NCBI RefSeq assembly: GCF_049856175.1
Contig: NZ_JBNDNA010000010.1
Coordinates: 98,163-162,162, forward strand
Length of the DNA: 64,000 nt
Direction of reading: 5' to 3'
From: JB111 sp049856175
GTDB lineage: Bacteria; Actinomycetota; Actinomycetes; Actinomycetales; Actinomycetaceae
In this document: positions 50,392 to 58,527 of the stretch, one piece after another
Position numbering within the stretch: position 1 is the stretch's first letter
How the letters are laid out: the number at the start of each line of letters is the position of its first letter
Notes under the pieces: generated by a model
What the model saw: only the letters and a program-made list of their open reading frames with translations
The model's database searches: none
What the model was told of the DNA's origin: nothing
Translations under genes and position numbers: made by a program

Positions 50392-50529
50392 ATGGCGCAC
50401 ACGTTGCGCACGACGGGGGCCGGCCGGCCCCCGTGGGCCGTCCGCCCGCCCCGAGTCCGAGGCCGGCGCATCGCGTGCCCGGCCGAGGGTCCTGACCCGC
50501 GCACCTGCGCCGGAGGGAGCACGACGTGA
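50392..50529 (+). CDS. 45-aa ORF overlapping phoH, phoAT-like
   Basis: ATG 50392 has GGGAGG 6-12 nt upstream and opens a 45-codon frame that ends in TGA overlapping the phoH GTG (GTGA). About 40 of 45 codons end in G or C, as in true genes here. The product is basic (Arg-rich, starts MAHTLRTTGAGR, two Cys). In Mycobacterium a short overlapping ORF, phoAT, precedes phoH2 and acts as its antitoxin, so the arrangement here is equivalent. Sequence homology cannot be judged by eye. Confidence 0.6.
   Translation: MAHTLRTTGAGRPPWAVRPPRVRGRRIACPAEGPDPRTCAGGSTT
50413..50434. repeat. 22-bp perfect palindrome inside the phoAT-like ORF
   Basis: ACGGGGGCCGG and its exact complement form a self-complementary 22-mer, able to form a hairpin in the phoH leader mRNA near the ribosome binding site of the small ORF. 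Confidence 0.5.
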
Positions 50530-51932
50530 GCACCACCGCCGCCCAGCACACCGCGTCCGAGGCCGTCACCAGCACCGGGAGCGAGGTCGCCGCAGAGCTC
50601 GGCGTCCCGGAGCCCCAGGGCACCGCGCTGCGCACCTATGTCCTGGACACGTCGGTCCTGCTGTCGGACCCCCGCGCGATGACGAAGTTCGCCGAGCACG
50701 ACGTCGTCCTGCCGGTCGTCGTCGTCACCGAGCTCGAGGCCAAGCGTCACCACAGCGAGCTCGGCTACTTCGCCCGCGCCGCGCTGCGCATGCTCGACGG
50801 GCTGCGGGTCCGGCACGGCCACCTCGACCGGCCGGTCCCGGTCGGCACCGACGGCGGCACGCTGCGGGTCGAGCTCAACCACTCCAACGACGCGGTCCTG
50901 CCGTCGGGGCTGCGCCTGGGCGACAACGACACGCGCATCCTCGCCGTCGCCGCGAACCTGGCCGCCGAGGGCAACGCCGTCACGGTGGTGTCCAAGGATC
51001 TGCCCATGCGGGTCAAGGCCTCGGCGGTCGGCCTCGACGCCGAGGAGTACCGCGCGGGGCAGGTCGTCGACTCGGGCTACACCGGGATGACGACGGCGGA
51101 CCTCACCGAGTCGGAGATGTCCGACCTGTGGAGCGCCGAGGCGCTCGAGGTCGCCGACCTCGCCACCCCCGGCGACCTGCTCGAGCAGCCCGTCAACACC
51201 GGCGTGGTCCTGCACTCCCCGCGCGGCTCCGCCCTCGCGCGGACCTCGGCCGGCGGTCGGCTCACGCTCGTGCGCGGCGACCGGGAGATCTTCGGGATGC
51301 GCGGTCGCTCGGCCGAGCAGCGCGTGGCGATCGACCACCTCGTCAACCCCGACGTCGGGATCGTCTCCCTGGGGGGCCGGGCGGGCACCGGCAAGTCGGC
51401 GCTCGCCCTGTGCGCGGGCCTGGAGGCGGTGCTCGAGCGCCGCGAGCACAAGCGGATCCTCGTGTTCCGCCCGCTGTACGCCGTCGGTGGTCAGGAGCTC
51501 GGCTACCTGCCCGGCACCGAGGCCGAGAAGATGAACCCGTGGGCGGACGCCGTCTACGACACGCTCGGCGCCGTCGTCGACTCCCAGGTCGTCGAGGAGG
51601 TCATGGGCCGCAACCTCCTCGAGGTCCTGCCGCTGACCCACATCCGCGGACGCTCCCTGCACGACGCGTTCGTCATCGTCGACGAGGCCCAGTCCCTCGA
51701 GCGGAACGTGCTGCTGACCGTGCTGTCCCGCATCGGGCAGAACTCCCGGGTGGTCCTCACGCACGACATCGCCCAGCGGGACAACCTCCGGGTGGGGCGG
51801 CACGACGGCATCGCGTCCGTGGTCGAGGCGCTCAAGGGGCGCGAGCTCTTCGCGCACGTCACCCTCACCCGGTCCGAGCGGTCCGCGGTCGCCGCCCTGG
51901 TCACCGACCTGCTGGAGAACTACGAGGTCTGA
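50526..51932 (+). CDS. phoH2: PhoH family protein with PIN domain (PhoH2)
   Basis: A 468-aa fusion of a PIN ribonuclease (about 38-165) and a PhoH ATPase/helicase-like domain (about 255-465). PIN acidic residues occur in YVLDTSVLLSDPRAM (Asp41), VVTELEAKRH and LGDNDTRILAVAANL, with VSKDLPMRVKA near 158. Walker A GRAGTGKSALAL starts near 285, and Walker B DEAQSLERNVLL near 382. Mycobacterial homologues are sequence-specific RNA helicase-RNases that behave as a toxin. GTG 50526 overlaps the stop of the upstream small ORF, which is the likely antitoxin partner. Confidence 0.93.
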   Translation: MSTTAAQHTASEAVTSTGSEVAAELGVPEPQGTALRTYVLDTSVLLSDPRAMTKFAEHDVVLPVVVVTELEAKRHHSELGYFARAALRMLDGLRVRHGHLDRPVPVGTDGGTLRVELNHSNDAVLPSGLRLGDNDTRILAVAANLAAEGNAVTVVSKDLPMRVKASAVGLDAEEYRAGQVVDSGYTGMTTADLTESEMSDLWSAEALEVADLATPGDLLEQPVNTGVVLHSPRGSALARTSAGGRLTLVRGDREIFGMRGRSAEQRVAIDHLVNPDVGIVSLGGRAGTGKSALALCAGLEAVLERREHKRILVFRPLYAVGGQELGYLPGTEAEKMNPWADAVYDTLGAVVDSQVVEEVMGRNLLEVLPLTHIRGRSLHDAFVIVDEAQSLERNVLLTVLSRIGQNSRVVLTHDIAQRDNLRVGRHDGIASVVEALKGRELFAHVTLTRSERSAVAALVTDLLENYEV

Positions 51933-51953
51933 CGGGCCCGGACGCCGGGCGGG

Positions 51954-52679
51954 TCAGCCGGCGGCAGCGCCCGTGGCGAGCGGGGCCTCACCGACGTCCC
52001 CCACGACGTCGACGAGCATCGCGGTCCCCTCGGCGAGCGTGTACTCCACCCCGACGACGGCGGTCTCGCCGGCAGCGATCGACTGGCGCACCATGGCCGA
52101 GTAGTCGACGAGCATCTCCACGGTCGAGCGGACGTGCTGACGGCGCAGGTCGCCCGCCGGCGGCAGCGTGAGCCGGGAGTCGTCGTCGGTCGGCGTCCCC
52201 TCGGCGCCGGCCGGGGCCGCCTCGCCGTCGGGGGTCTCGCCCGGCAGGACGGCGCGCGTGACGAGCGAGGGGATCACCCGGTCGACGACGGCGCGCACGA
52301 ACCCGGTCGGCATCCGGCCGGTGGTCAGCGCCTTGACCGCGGCACCGACCGCCCCGCACGAGTCGTGGCCGAGCACGACGATCAGCGGGATGCCGAGGAT
52401 GCCGACCCCGTACTCGATCGACCCGATGACGGTGGTGTCGAGCACGTGCCCGGCCGTGCGCACGACGAACAGGTCGCCGAGCCCCTGGTCGAAGACGAGC
52501 TCAGCGGCGACCCGGGAGTCCGAGCACCCCAGGACGACCGCGAACGGGGTCTGGTCGACCGAGACCTCCGTGCGCCGCGCGGCGGACTGGTCCGGGTGCT
52601 CCATGGTGTCGGCGACGAACCGGTGGTTGCCCTGACGGAGGCGGGCCCAGGCCTCGCCCGGGGTGGGGTGCGCGGTCAT
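51954..52679 (-). CDS. Beta-class carbonic anhydrase
   Basis: Interconverts CO2 and bicarbonate at a zinc site. The ligands are visible in VLGCSDSRVAAELVFD (Cys and the Asp-Arg dyad, near 49-64) and LGHDSCGAVGAA (His and Cys, near 103-114). The 241-aa protein contains a Pro/Glu/Gly-rich insertion (about 145-170) absent from short beta-CAs. ATG 52679 overlaps the stop of xseB (ATGA), an uncommon pairing that suggests co-transcription with the exonuclease VII genes. Confidence 0.92.
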   Translation of the reverse strand: MTAHPTPGEAWARLRQGNHRFVADTMEHPDQSAARRTEVSVDQTPFAVVLGCSDSRVAAELVFDQGLGDLFVVRTAGHVLDTTVIGSIEYGVGILGIPLIVVLGHDSCGAVGAAVKALTTGRMPTGFVRAVVDRVIPSLVTRAVLPGETPDGEAAPAGAEGTPTDDDSRLTLPPAGDLRRQHVRSTVEMLVDYSAMVRQSIAAGETAVVGVEYTLAEGTAMLVDVVGDVGEAPLATGAAAG

Positions 52680-53059
52680 GCGCGGCCGTCCGCGGGGGTG
52701 GTCCCGGCGTCGTCCGCCTCGTCGCCCCGATCCCCGCGCGCCTCGTCGAGGGCCCGGCGGGCGCCGTCGAGCCAGTCCTGGCACCGGTCCGCGAGGGCCT
52801 CGCCCCGCTGCCACAGCCGCAGCGCCTCCTCCAGGGGGAGCTCACCGGACTCGAGGCGCCTCACGACGCCGACGAGCTCGTCGCGAGCCTGCTCGTAGGT
52901 GAGCTGGTCGACACCGTCGTCGGCGGCCCCGTCGCCCGTCGCCGGGGCCGTCGGGGCGGAGTCGTCGGCGGTGGGCCCCGCCTCGGCAGGTGGCCGCGCC
53001 TGGCGCTGAGGGTCGAGGGAGTCGGGGTGCTGCATCCGGACGTTCACCCGGTCAGTCAA
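52676..53059 (-). CDS. xseB: Exodeoxyribonuclease VII small subunit
   Basis: XseB binds XseA to make the single-strand-specific exonuclease VII. The conserved helical core LTYEQARDELVGVVRRLESGELPLEEALRLWQRGEAL (about 53-89) is diagnostic. The N-terminal 50 residues are Ala/Pro/Asp-rich and the C-terminus is acidic. The start is uncertain: TTG 53059 immediately follows the xseA stop with GAGGTG upstream, but GTG 53047 or ATG 53035 are alternatives that begin inside the low-complexity region. Confidence 0.9.
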   Translation of the reverse strand: MTDRVNVRMQHPDSLDPQRQARPPAEAGPTADDSAPTAPATGDGAADDGVDQLTYEQARDELVGVVRRLESGELPLEEALRLWQRGEALADRCQDWLDGARRALDEARGDRGDEADDAGTTPADGRA

Positions 53060-54313
53060 CTACACCTCGCGGGTGGCGACGACCTCGACGCCGAGCCGGC
53101 CGGCGTGGAGGATCGCCTCGAGCCGGTCGCCGGCGACGACCTCGGCCTGGTCCCGTACCACCGTGCCGTCCTGCCGCCGGAGCACCGCGTACCCGCGTGC
53201 CAGCGTCGACGCCGGGGACAGGGCGAGCAGGCCGCCGTGCGCCCGGGCGAGCTCGGCCGAGGCGGCGGTGAGCCGCCCGTCGAACGCCCCTCGGTTGCGG
53301 CCGCGCAGGGCGACGACCTCGGCGGTCGGGCCCTCCAGCATGCTCTCGGGCCTGGCGAGGACGGGGCGGCCGCGCAGCGTCGCGAGCTCGGCACCGGCCC
53401 GTTCGAGCCGGGCGACGACCGCGCGGCGGACCCGCTCGCGCGCGTCGGCCACGCCGGCGCTCTCCCGTGCGAAGTCCGGGACCACCCGGCGGGCGGCGTC
53501 CGTCGGCGTCGACGCGCGCACGTCGGCGACGAGGTCGATCAGGGGCGAGTCGCCCTCGTGCCCGATCGCCGAGACGACCGGCGTCCGGCACCCGGCGACC
53601 GCGCGCACGAGTGCCTCGTTGGAGAACGGGAAGAGGTCCTCGACCGACCCGCCGCCGCGAGCCACGACGACGACGTCGACCTCGTCGATCGCGTCGAGCT
53701 CGGCGAGCGCGGCGCTCACCTCGGGGACCGTGCTCACGCCCTGGACGGCCACCTCCCGGACCTCGAACCGGACGGCCGGCCAGCGCAGGCGCGCGTTGGT
53801 GAGGACGTCGTCCTTCGCCTTGGCGTCGCGGCCGCAGACGAGCCCGACGGCGCGGGGGAGGAACGGCAGCGGCCGCTTGCGCGAGTCGTCGAAGAGCCCC
53901 TCGGCGGCGAGGACCTTCCGGAGGGCCTCGATGCGCGCGAGCAGGCCGCCGACGCCGATCGCCCGCAGGTCGTCGGCCCAGAGGTTGAAGCTCCCGTTCT
54001 TCGTCCAGAAGCTCGGCTTCGCGTGCGCGACGACGTGGGCACCTGGCGCGACCTCGGCCGGCAGGGCGCGTGCCGCGATGGAGATGCGCAGCGACATCTC
54101 CGCGTCGGTGTCGCGCATCGTGAGGAACGCGGTGCGCGCCCCCGGCCGGCGGTTGACCTCGACGAGCTGGCCCTCGACCCACAGCGCCGACATGCGGTCG
54201 ACGTAGTCCGCGATCTTCTGCGACAGCAGACGGACCGGCCACGGAGCCTCCGGCGTCGTCGCGGCCGCGGTGGCCGGCAGCGGCGCGCGTTCGCCGGCGT
54301 CGCCCGTGGTCAC
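53060..54313 (-). CDS. xseA: Exodeoxyribonuclease VII large subunit
   Basis: The 417-aa catalytic subunit. An OB-fold N-terminal domain (about 25-120; WPVRLLSQKIADYVDRM ... LWVEGQLVEVNRRP) is followed by the family catalytic core with VGLVCGRDAKAKDDV near 152, VVARGGGSVEDLFPFSNEALVRAVAG near 222-247 and VSAIGHEGDSPLIDLVADVRASTPTDAA, and a C-terminal coiled coil. GTG 54313 overlaps the DUF3151 stop (GTGA). Processive single-strand degradation serves mismatch repair and recombination. Confidence 0.95.
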   Translation of the reverse strand: MTTGDAGERAPLPATAAATTPEAPWPVRLLSQKIADYVDRMSALWVEGQLVEVNRRPGARTAFLTMRDTDAEMSLRISIAARALPAEVAPGAHVVAHAKPSFWTKNGSFNLWADDLRAIGVGGLLARIEALRKVLAAEGLFDDSRKRPLPFLPRAVGLVCGRDAKAKDDVLTNARLRWPAVRFEVREVAVQGVSTVPEVSAALAELDAIDEVDVVVVARGGGSVEDLFPFSNEALVRAVAGCRTPVVSAIGHEGDSPLIDLVADVRASTPTDAARRVVPDFARESAGVADARERVRRAVVARLERAGAELATLRGRPVLARPESMLEGPTAEVVALRGRNRGAFDGRLTAASAELARAHGGLLALSPASTLARGYAVLRRQDGTVVRDQAEVVAGDRLEAILHAGRLGVEVVATREV

Positions 54314-54726
54314 GCGCGGGCGAGGATCGCCTCGGCGTCGGGGTCGAAGTCGTCCGCCAGGGCGGAGAGCCGCTCGACCTCCGGCGTCTCGCCGATCGCC
54401 CGGGCTGCCTCGCGGAGCGCGAGCACGGCGAGGATCACGCCGCGGTTGGGTGCGTGGGAGGCCGGGACCGGGCCCTGGCCGCGCCAGCCGCCCTTGCGCA
54501 GCGCGTCCAGCCCACGGTGGTAGCCGGTGCGGGCGAACGCGTACGCGGCGACCGGGTCGCCGTCGAGGGCGGAGCCGGACAGCGTGGCCCAGGCCAGGGA
54601 CGAGGCGGGGTTGGCGGCCGCGACCTCGCGGGGGTCGGTGCCGGCCTCGAGCGCGGCGGAGGCGGCCGCGTCGGGGCCGTCCTCGGGGAGACGGACGGGG
54701 TCGGGCGCGAGAAGGTTGTCTGCCAT
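54310..54726 (-). CDS. DUF3151 protein
   Basis: A 138-aa actinobacterial DUF3151 protein, alpha-helical, with ATLSGSALDGDPVAAYAFARTGYHRGLDALRKGGWRGQGPVPASHAPNRGVILAV (about 47-103) as the family core. It resembles TPR-like repeats but has no known function. ATG 54726 lies 6 nt after GACGAT (minus strand), fitting a leaderless transcript. It heads a DUF3151-xseA-xseB-carbonic anhydrase operon. Confidence 0.85.
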   Translation of the reverse strand: MADNLLAPDPVRLPEDGPDAAASAALEAGTDPREVAAANPASSLAWATLSGSALDGDPVAAYAFARTGYHRGLDALRKGGWRGQGPVPASHAPNRGVILAVLALREAARAIGETPEVERLSALADDFDPDAEAILARA

Positions 54727-54732
54727 GGCCCC

Positions 54733-54738
54733 ATCGTC
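54733..54738 (-). promoter_or_regulatory. Putative leaderless -10 for DUF3151
   Basis: Minus-strand GACGAT is followed by 6 nt and the ATG at 54726. Confidence 0.35.
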
Positions 54739-54848
54739 GCACCGAGCCCCTGCGCGTGCGTTCGGTCCGCGCCGCGGCCTGCCGGGAACGGCCGGGATGC
54801 CTACGCTCGACGTCGGACCACAGCGACGACGACCGACGAGGAACCGAC

Positions 54849-55961
54849 ATGACGCACCCGCACGACGAGGACGACATCGACCCGACCGTCGCCGTCCCGG
54901 GCTCCATGGCCGCTCAGGTGCGCGCCTCGAGGGGCGGGTCGTCGGGCCGTCCGCCGGCGGGCACGGGTAGCCGCCCCGTGTCCGAGGATCCGGCGCGGAC
55001 CGAGGCCATGGCCCCGGTCGCCCCGGAGCCCCGCCCCGGCGGGGCCGCCCGGTTCGACTCGGCCGCGACCCCGCAGGATCCGGAGGCGCGCGTGACCACC
55101 GCCGAGCTCCCCGCCCTGTCCGAGCCCGCGCCGGGACCCGGGTGGGGGCCGGCGGCAGCAGTGCCCCCGCCCGGTCGAGGACACGCCCCCGGCCCGCCCT
55201 ACGCGCCCGGTCCCGGACATGCGCCGGGCTCGCCCTACGGACCCGGAGCGCCGCACGCAGCCGGCCGGCCGCCGTCGGGTGCGGTCCCGTACCGGGGCCC
55301 GCAGAGCCTCGGGGGGCGCAGAGGGCTCCCTCCCGCGAACGGGGGCGTCGTGGCGATCTCTGTCCTCTGGCGCCTCGCCGTGGCGGCGGTCGCGATCTGG
55401 GCCGTGTACGAGCTGCTCGTCCCGACCTACGAGGTCGGCGGATGGCCGGGGCTGCTCGACCAGCTGTCGTTCTTCACCACGGTGAGCACGATCCTCGTGG
55501 CGCTGGTCATGGCCGCGTCCGTGCTGCGGGCACTCTCGCCCGGCTCCGCCCGGCACCGGCTCGAGGGCCGGCACGGATGGTTCCGCGGGCTGGTGACGAC
55601 GTACTCGGTGATGACCGCCGTCATCTTCGTCGGCGTCCTCGAGGGATCGCTCGAGGACCGCCTTTCGCTCGTCGTCCACCTCGTGCTGCCGGCCGCGATG
55701 GTGCTCGACTGGCTGGTCGTGGGCCGCAACCAGGACCGCGTGCCGGGCTTCTGGCCCGTGCTGTGGGTGCTGCCGATGTTCGGCTACCTCGCCGTGTACA
55801 TGTGGCAGTCCGACCGTCTGGGGTACCCGCTCTACCCCTTCCTCGACCCGGGTGCCTCGGACTTCCTGCGCACCGCCGCCATGCTGCTGGGCGCCTGGCT
55901 CGTCTGCGGGTTCCTCGTGTGGGGGATCGGCCGCCTCCGCGGTGCCGCGCTGGGGCGCTGA
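54849..55961 (+). CDS. Pr6Pr family membrane protein
   Basis: A 370-aa protein with a long Pro/Gly/Ala-rich cytoplasmic N-terminus (about 1-165, including PGPPYAPGPGH-type repeats) and about six hydrophobic helices (170-365). WGIGRLRGAALGR ends the protein, and SDRLGYPLYPFLDP near 320 fits the Pr6Pr membrane family. No enzymatic function is established. ATG 54849 follows AACGAGGA-type purines; TACGCT at 54802-54807 may be the -10, giving a short leader. Confidence 0.8.
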   Translation: MTHPHDEDDIDPTVAVPGSMAAQVRASRGGSSGRPPAGTGSRPVSEDPARTEAMAPVAPEPRPGGAARFDSAATPQDPEARVTTAELPALSEPAPGPGWGPAAAVPPPGRGHAPGPPYAPGPGHAPGSPYGPGAPHAAGRPPSGAVPYRGPQSLGGRRGLPPANGGVVAISVLWRLAVAAVAIWAVYELLVPTYEVGGWPGLLDQLSFFTTVSTILVALVMAASVLRALSPGSARHRLEGRHGWFRGLVTTYSVMTAVIFVGVLEGSLEDRLSLVVHLVLPAAMVLDWLVVGRNQDRVPGFWPVLWVLPMFGYLAVYMWQSDRLGYPLYPFLDPGASDFLRTAAMLLGAWLVCGFLVWGIGRLRGAALGR

Positions 55962-56036
55962 GCGGTCACCCGAGGGCCGGGCGCCCGCGCGGTGTGAGAG
56001 CAGCCTCCTCCCCGGCCGGCCCTTGCGCCGGCCACC

Positions 56037-56042
56037 TATCCT
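56037..56042 (+). promoter_or_regulatory. -10 of a leaderless ispH transcript
   Basis: TATCCT, followed by exactly 6 nt and GTG 56049, is the clearest leaderless promoter in the window. Confidence 0.6.
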
Positions 56043-56048
56043 GGAGGC

Positions 56049-57131
56049 GTGACCTCCACCGACACCGACACGATCCAGTCCCTGGCCGGCGCGTCGGCGT
56101 TCCCGCAGCAGGTCGAGTCCTTCGACTCCCCGGACGGGAAGCGCATCCTCCTGGCCACCCCGCGCGGCTACTGCGCCGGCGTCGACCGGGCCGTCGACGC
56201 CGTCGAGAAGGCCCTCGAGCTGTACGGCGCACCCGTGTACGTGCGCAAGGAGATCGTCCACAACAAGTTCGTCGTCGAGACCCTGTCCAGGCGCGGCGCG
56301 ATCTTCGTCGCCGAGACCGACGAGGTGCCGGAGGGCGCGCGGGTCGTCTTCTCCGCCCACGGTGTCTCCCCGGCCGTCCACGCCCAGGCCGCCGCTCGGA
56401 ACCTCGCGACCATCGACGCGACGTGCCCGCTCGTGACCAAGGTGCACAAGGAGGCCGTGCGTTTCGCCCGCGACGACTTCGACATCCTCCTCATCGGCCA
56501 CGACGGCCACGAGGAGGTCGAGGGCACGTACGGCGAGGCGCCCGAGCACATCCAGGTCGTCAACGGCCCCCACGAGGTCGACCAGGTCGAGGTGCGCGAC
56601 CCGGAGCAGGTCATCTGGCTCTCGCAGACCACGCTCAGCGTCGACGAGACGATGGAGACGGTGAACAAGCTGCGCGAGCGGTTCCCCGCGCTCCAGGACC
56701 CGCCGAGCGACGACATCTGCTACGCCACCCAGAACCGGCAGGTCGCGGTGAAGAAGCTCGCGCCCGAGTCGGACGTCGTCATCGTCGTCGGGTCGGCGAA
56801 CTCGTCGAACTCCGTGCGCCTTGTCGAGGTCGCCCTCGAGGCCGGTGCCGGCGCGGCCTACCGCGTCGACACCGCCGACGAGCTCGACCCGACCTGGCTC
56901 GAGGGTGCGACGTCGGTCGGCGTCACCTCGGGCGCCTCGGTTCCGGAGATCCTCGTGCGCAACGTCGTGCTGCGCCTGCAGGAGCTGGGGTTCCTCGGGG
57001 TCGAGGAGGTGCGCACGGCCACGGAGGACGTGCTGTTCTCGCTGCCGAAGAACCTGCGGTCCGACCTCAAGGCCTCCGGATTCTCGGTCGACCAGCCGCG
57101 CCGGGCTCGCGCCGCTCGCGCCGGCGAGTGA
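56049..57131 (+). CDS. ispH: 4-hydroxy-3-methylbut-2-enyl diphosphate reductase
   Basis: IspH performs the last step of the MEP pathway, yielding IPP and DMAPP through a [4Fe-4S] cluster. The cluster cysteines are visible in PRGYCAGVDRAVDAVE (near 38), DATCPLVTKVHKEA (near 121) and SDDICYATQNRQVAV (near 222). IGHDGHEEVEGTYGE near 153 is also diagnostic. At 360 aa it is slightly longer than the usual 310-330, with a short extra N-terminus and an Arg/Ala-rich C-terminus. GTG 56049 sits 6 nt after TATCCT, so the message is leaderless. Confidence 0.95.
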   Translation: MTSTDTDTIQSLAGASAFPQQVESFDSPDGKRILLATPRGYCAGVDRAVDAVEKALELYGAPVYVRKEIVHNKFVVETLSRRGAIFVAETDEVPEGARVVFSAHGVSPAVHAQAAARNLATIDATCPLVTKVHKEAVRFARDDFDILLIGHDGHEEVEGTYGEAPEHIQVVNGPHEVDQVEVRDPEQVIWLSQTTLSVDETMETVNKLRERFPALQDPPSDDICYATQNRQVAVKKLAPESDVVIVVGSANSSNSVRLVEVALEAGAGAAYRVDTADELDPTWLEGATSVGVTSGASVPEILVRNVVLRLQELGFLGVEEVRTATEDVLFSLPKNLRSDLKASGFSVDQPRRARAARAGE

Positions 57132-57276
57132 CGCGGCCGGCTCGGCCCGACCGGTGACGTCGGGCCCGCGCCGCCCGGTAGCGTCGCGCCCGCCGTGCCC
57201 GCCGACGTGGCCGGCTGCGGTCCGCAGCACGCGCCGCGCGGTAGCGAGAATCATTCCGATCAGCGCTGCCGCGCGG

Positions 57277-57282
57277 TAGAAT
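57277..57282 (+). promoter_or_regulatory. -10 for the small 76-aa protein gene
   Basis: TAGAAT is an unusually strong -10 for this genome; TTCCGA 17 nt upstream is a partial -35. Just upstream, GAGAATCATTCC resembles half of a Fur/Zur-type site, but the second half is not convincing. Confidence 0.5.
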
Positions 57283-57360
57283 CACCGTCATTCGCACGCG
57301 TGCGACCGTCAGGATCACGTCGAGGTGGCCGACCGCACGCGGCGGTCCGGAGGTGAGGAC

Positions 57361-57591
57361 ATGTCCGAGTCCCAGAGGTCCGGTGGGCGGTGGTCCGGCG
57401 CGAGCTGGAACCTGCCGCAGTCCGACCACACGTTCGACCCGCGCGGCAAGGCGTTCGCGAACCGGAGCCAGGGTGCCCACAACCAGGCCGTGGCCCCGTT
57501 CAACGACCAGCCGCACGCCCAGCGCGGTACCGGCGTCGTCGAGACCACGGTGCGCGCACTGCGCAGGTGGTTGAGCCGGTCGAACGCCTGA
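57361..57591 (+). CDS. Small hydrophilic protein (76 aa)
   Basis: No family is recognised. The protein is rich in Ser/Gly/Asn/Gln/Arg, with the segment SWNLPQSDHTFDPRGKAF near 14-31 and a basic amphipathic C-terminus ALRRWLSRS. ATG 57361 has GGAGGTGAGG upstream, and a strong TAGAAT promoter lies 80 nt upstream. Codon use is normal for the genome. It is probably a real, short, well-expressed gene. Confidence 0.65.
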   Translation: MSESQRSGGRWSGASWNLPQSDHTFDPRGKAFANRSQGAHNQAVAPFNDQPHAQRGTGVVETTVRALRRWLSRSNA

Positions 57592-57649
57592 TCCGCGCGC
57601 AGGTCTGACCCGCCCGCGCCGGAACCCGGCCCCGAGCCGGACCGGCCCT

Positions 57650-57674
57650 GGTGGGGGCGTCGCGAGCCCCCGCC
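57650..57674 (+). terminator. Hairpin after the 76-aa protein gene
   Basis: A 9-bp stem (GGTGGGGGC/GCCCCCGCC, one G-T pair) and a 7-nt loop lie 58 nt downstream of the stop. Confidence 0.5.
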
Positions 57675-57810
57675 CTGAGGTACCCATCCCTCGGCGGGGG
57701 CCGCGCGGCGTGCGCGGATTACGCTCCTGGGAGTGGGCTGCGCCGCGGCGCGGTCGGACCCGGGCACCACCGTCCGGGTCGCCACGTACCGACGGAGCGG
57801 AGGTCTCGCG

Positions 57811-58518
57811 ATGAGTGATCAGCAGTACGGGGGTCAGGGCTGGAACCACCCCCAGCAGGGCGGGACGCCCGGCTACGGGGCGCAGCCGGGCTACGGCGCT
57901 CAGCCCGGGTACGGCGCCCAGCCCGGGTACGGCGCCCCGTCGCCGTACGAGGCGGGTTCCCCCTACGGCGGCCAGTCGCCGTACGGAGGTCAGTCCCCGT
58001 ACGGTGCGCCCGGCGGTCAGCAGGGCTTCCACGGTGCCCAGGCCTACGGCGCTCCGCAGGGGTACGGATCCCCGCAGGGCTACGGCGCCGGCACGCGTAA
58101 GCGCGTCTCGACACCGATCGCCGGCTGGATCCTCGTGCTCGGCGGCGTCGTCGCGGCGATCGGCTGCTTCCTGCCCTGGCTCGAGGTGTCGATGTTCGGG
58201 GTGTCGGAGTCCATCAACGGCATGGAGGACGGCAGGGACGGCGTGCTCATCCTCCCGCTCGCGATCCTCGCCGCGGTCGGCGGCGTGCTCATCGGACTCG
58301 GGAAGGGCCGCGCCTGGGTCGGGATCGTCAGCGCGATCCTCGCACTCGTCGTCGCCGGAATCGGCGTGATCGACCTCGTCGACGCGATGAACCAGATCGA
58401 CGAGCAGGGCGCCCAGGACATGATCGACATCGGGATCGGCCTCTACGCCGTCGTCGTCGGAGGTGTCGTCGCGCTCATCGGCGGGATCTGGGCCATCGCG
58501 CAGAAGCGGGACGTCTGA
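57811..58518 (+). CDS. Membrane protein with QPGYGA-repeat N-terminus
   Basis: A 235-aa protein. The first 90 residues are Gln/Pro/Gly/Tyr-rich with about four GYGAQP and three SPYGGQ repeats, an unstructured cytoplasmic tail. Four hydrophobic helices follow (about 105-125, 145-165, 170-190 and 205-228). No function is known; similar proteins are common in actinobacteria. ATG 57811 with GGAGG is preferred. An in-frame GTG at 57733 lies 7 nt after TACGCT and could give a leaderless, 26-residue longer form. Confidence 0.75.
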   Translation: MSDQQYGGQGWNHPQQGGTPGYGAQPGYGAQPGYGAQPGYGAPSPYEAGSPYGGQSPYGGQSPYGAPGGQQGFHGAQAYGAPQGYGSPQGYGAGTRKRVSTPIAGWILVLGGVVAAIGCFLPWLEVSMFGVSESINGMEDGRDGVLILPLAILAAVGGVLIGLGKGRAWVGIVSAILALVVAGIGVIDLVDAMNQIDEQGAQDMIDIGIGLYAVVVGGVVALIGGIWAIAQKRDV

Positions 58519-58527
58519 GGGGCCACC

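Noticed and set aside
50392..50529. N-terminal extension of PhoH rather than a separate ORF
   Set aside because: It lies in a different frame from phoH and ends in a stop that overlaps the phoH start.
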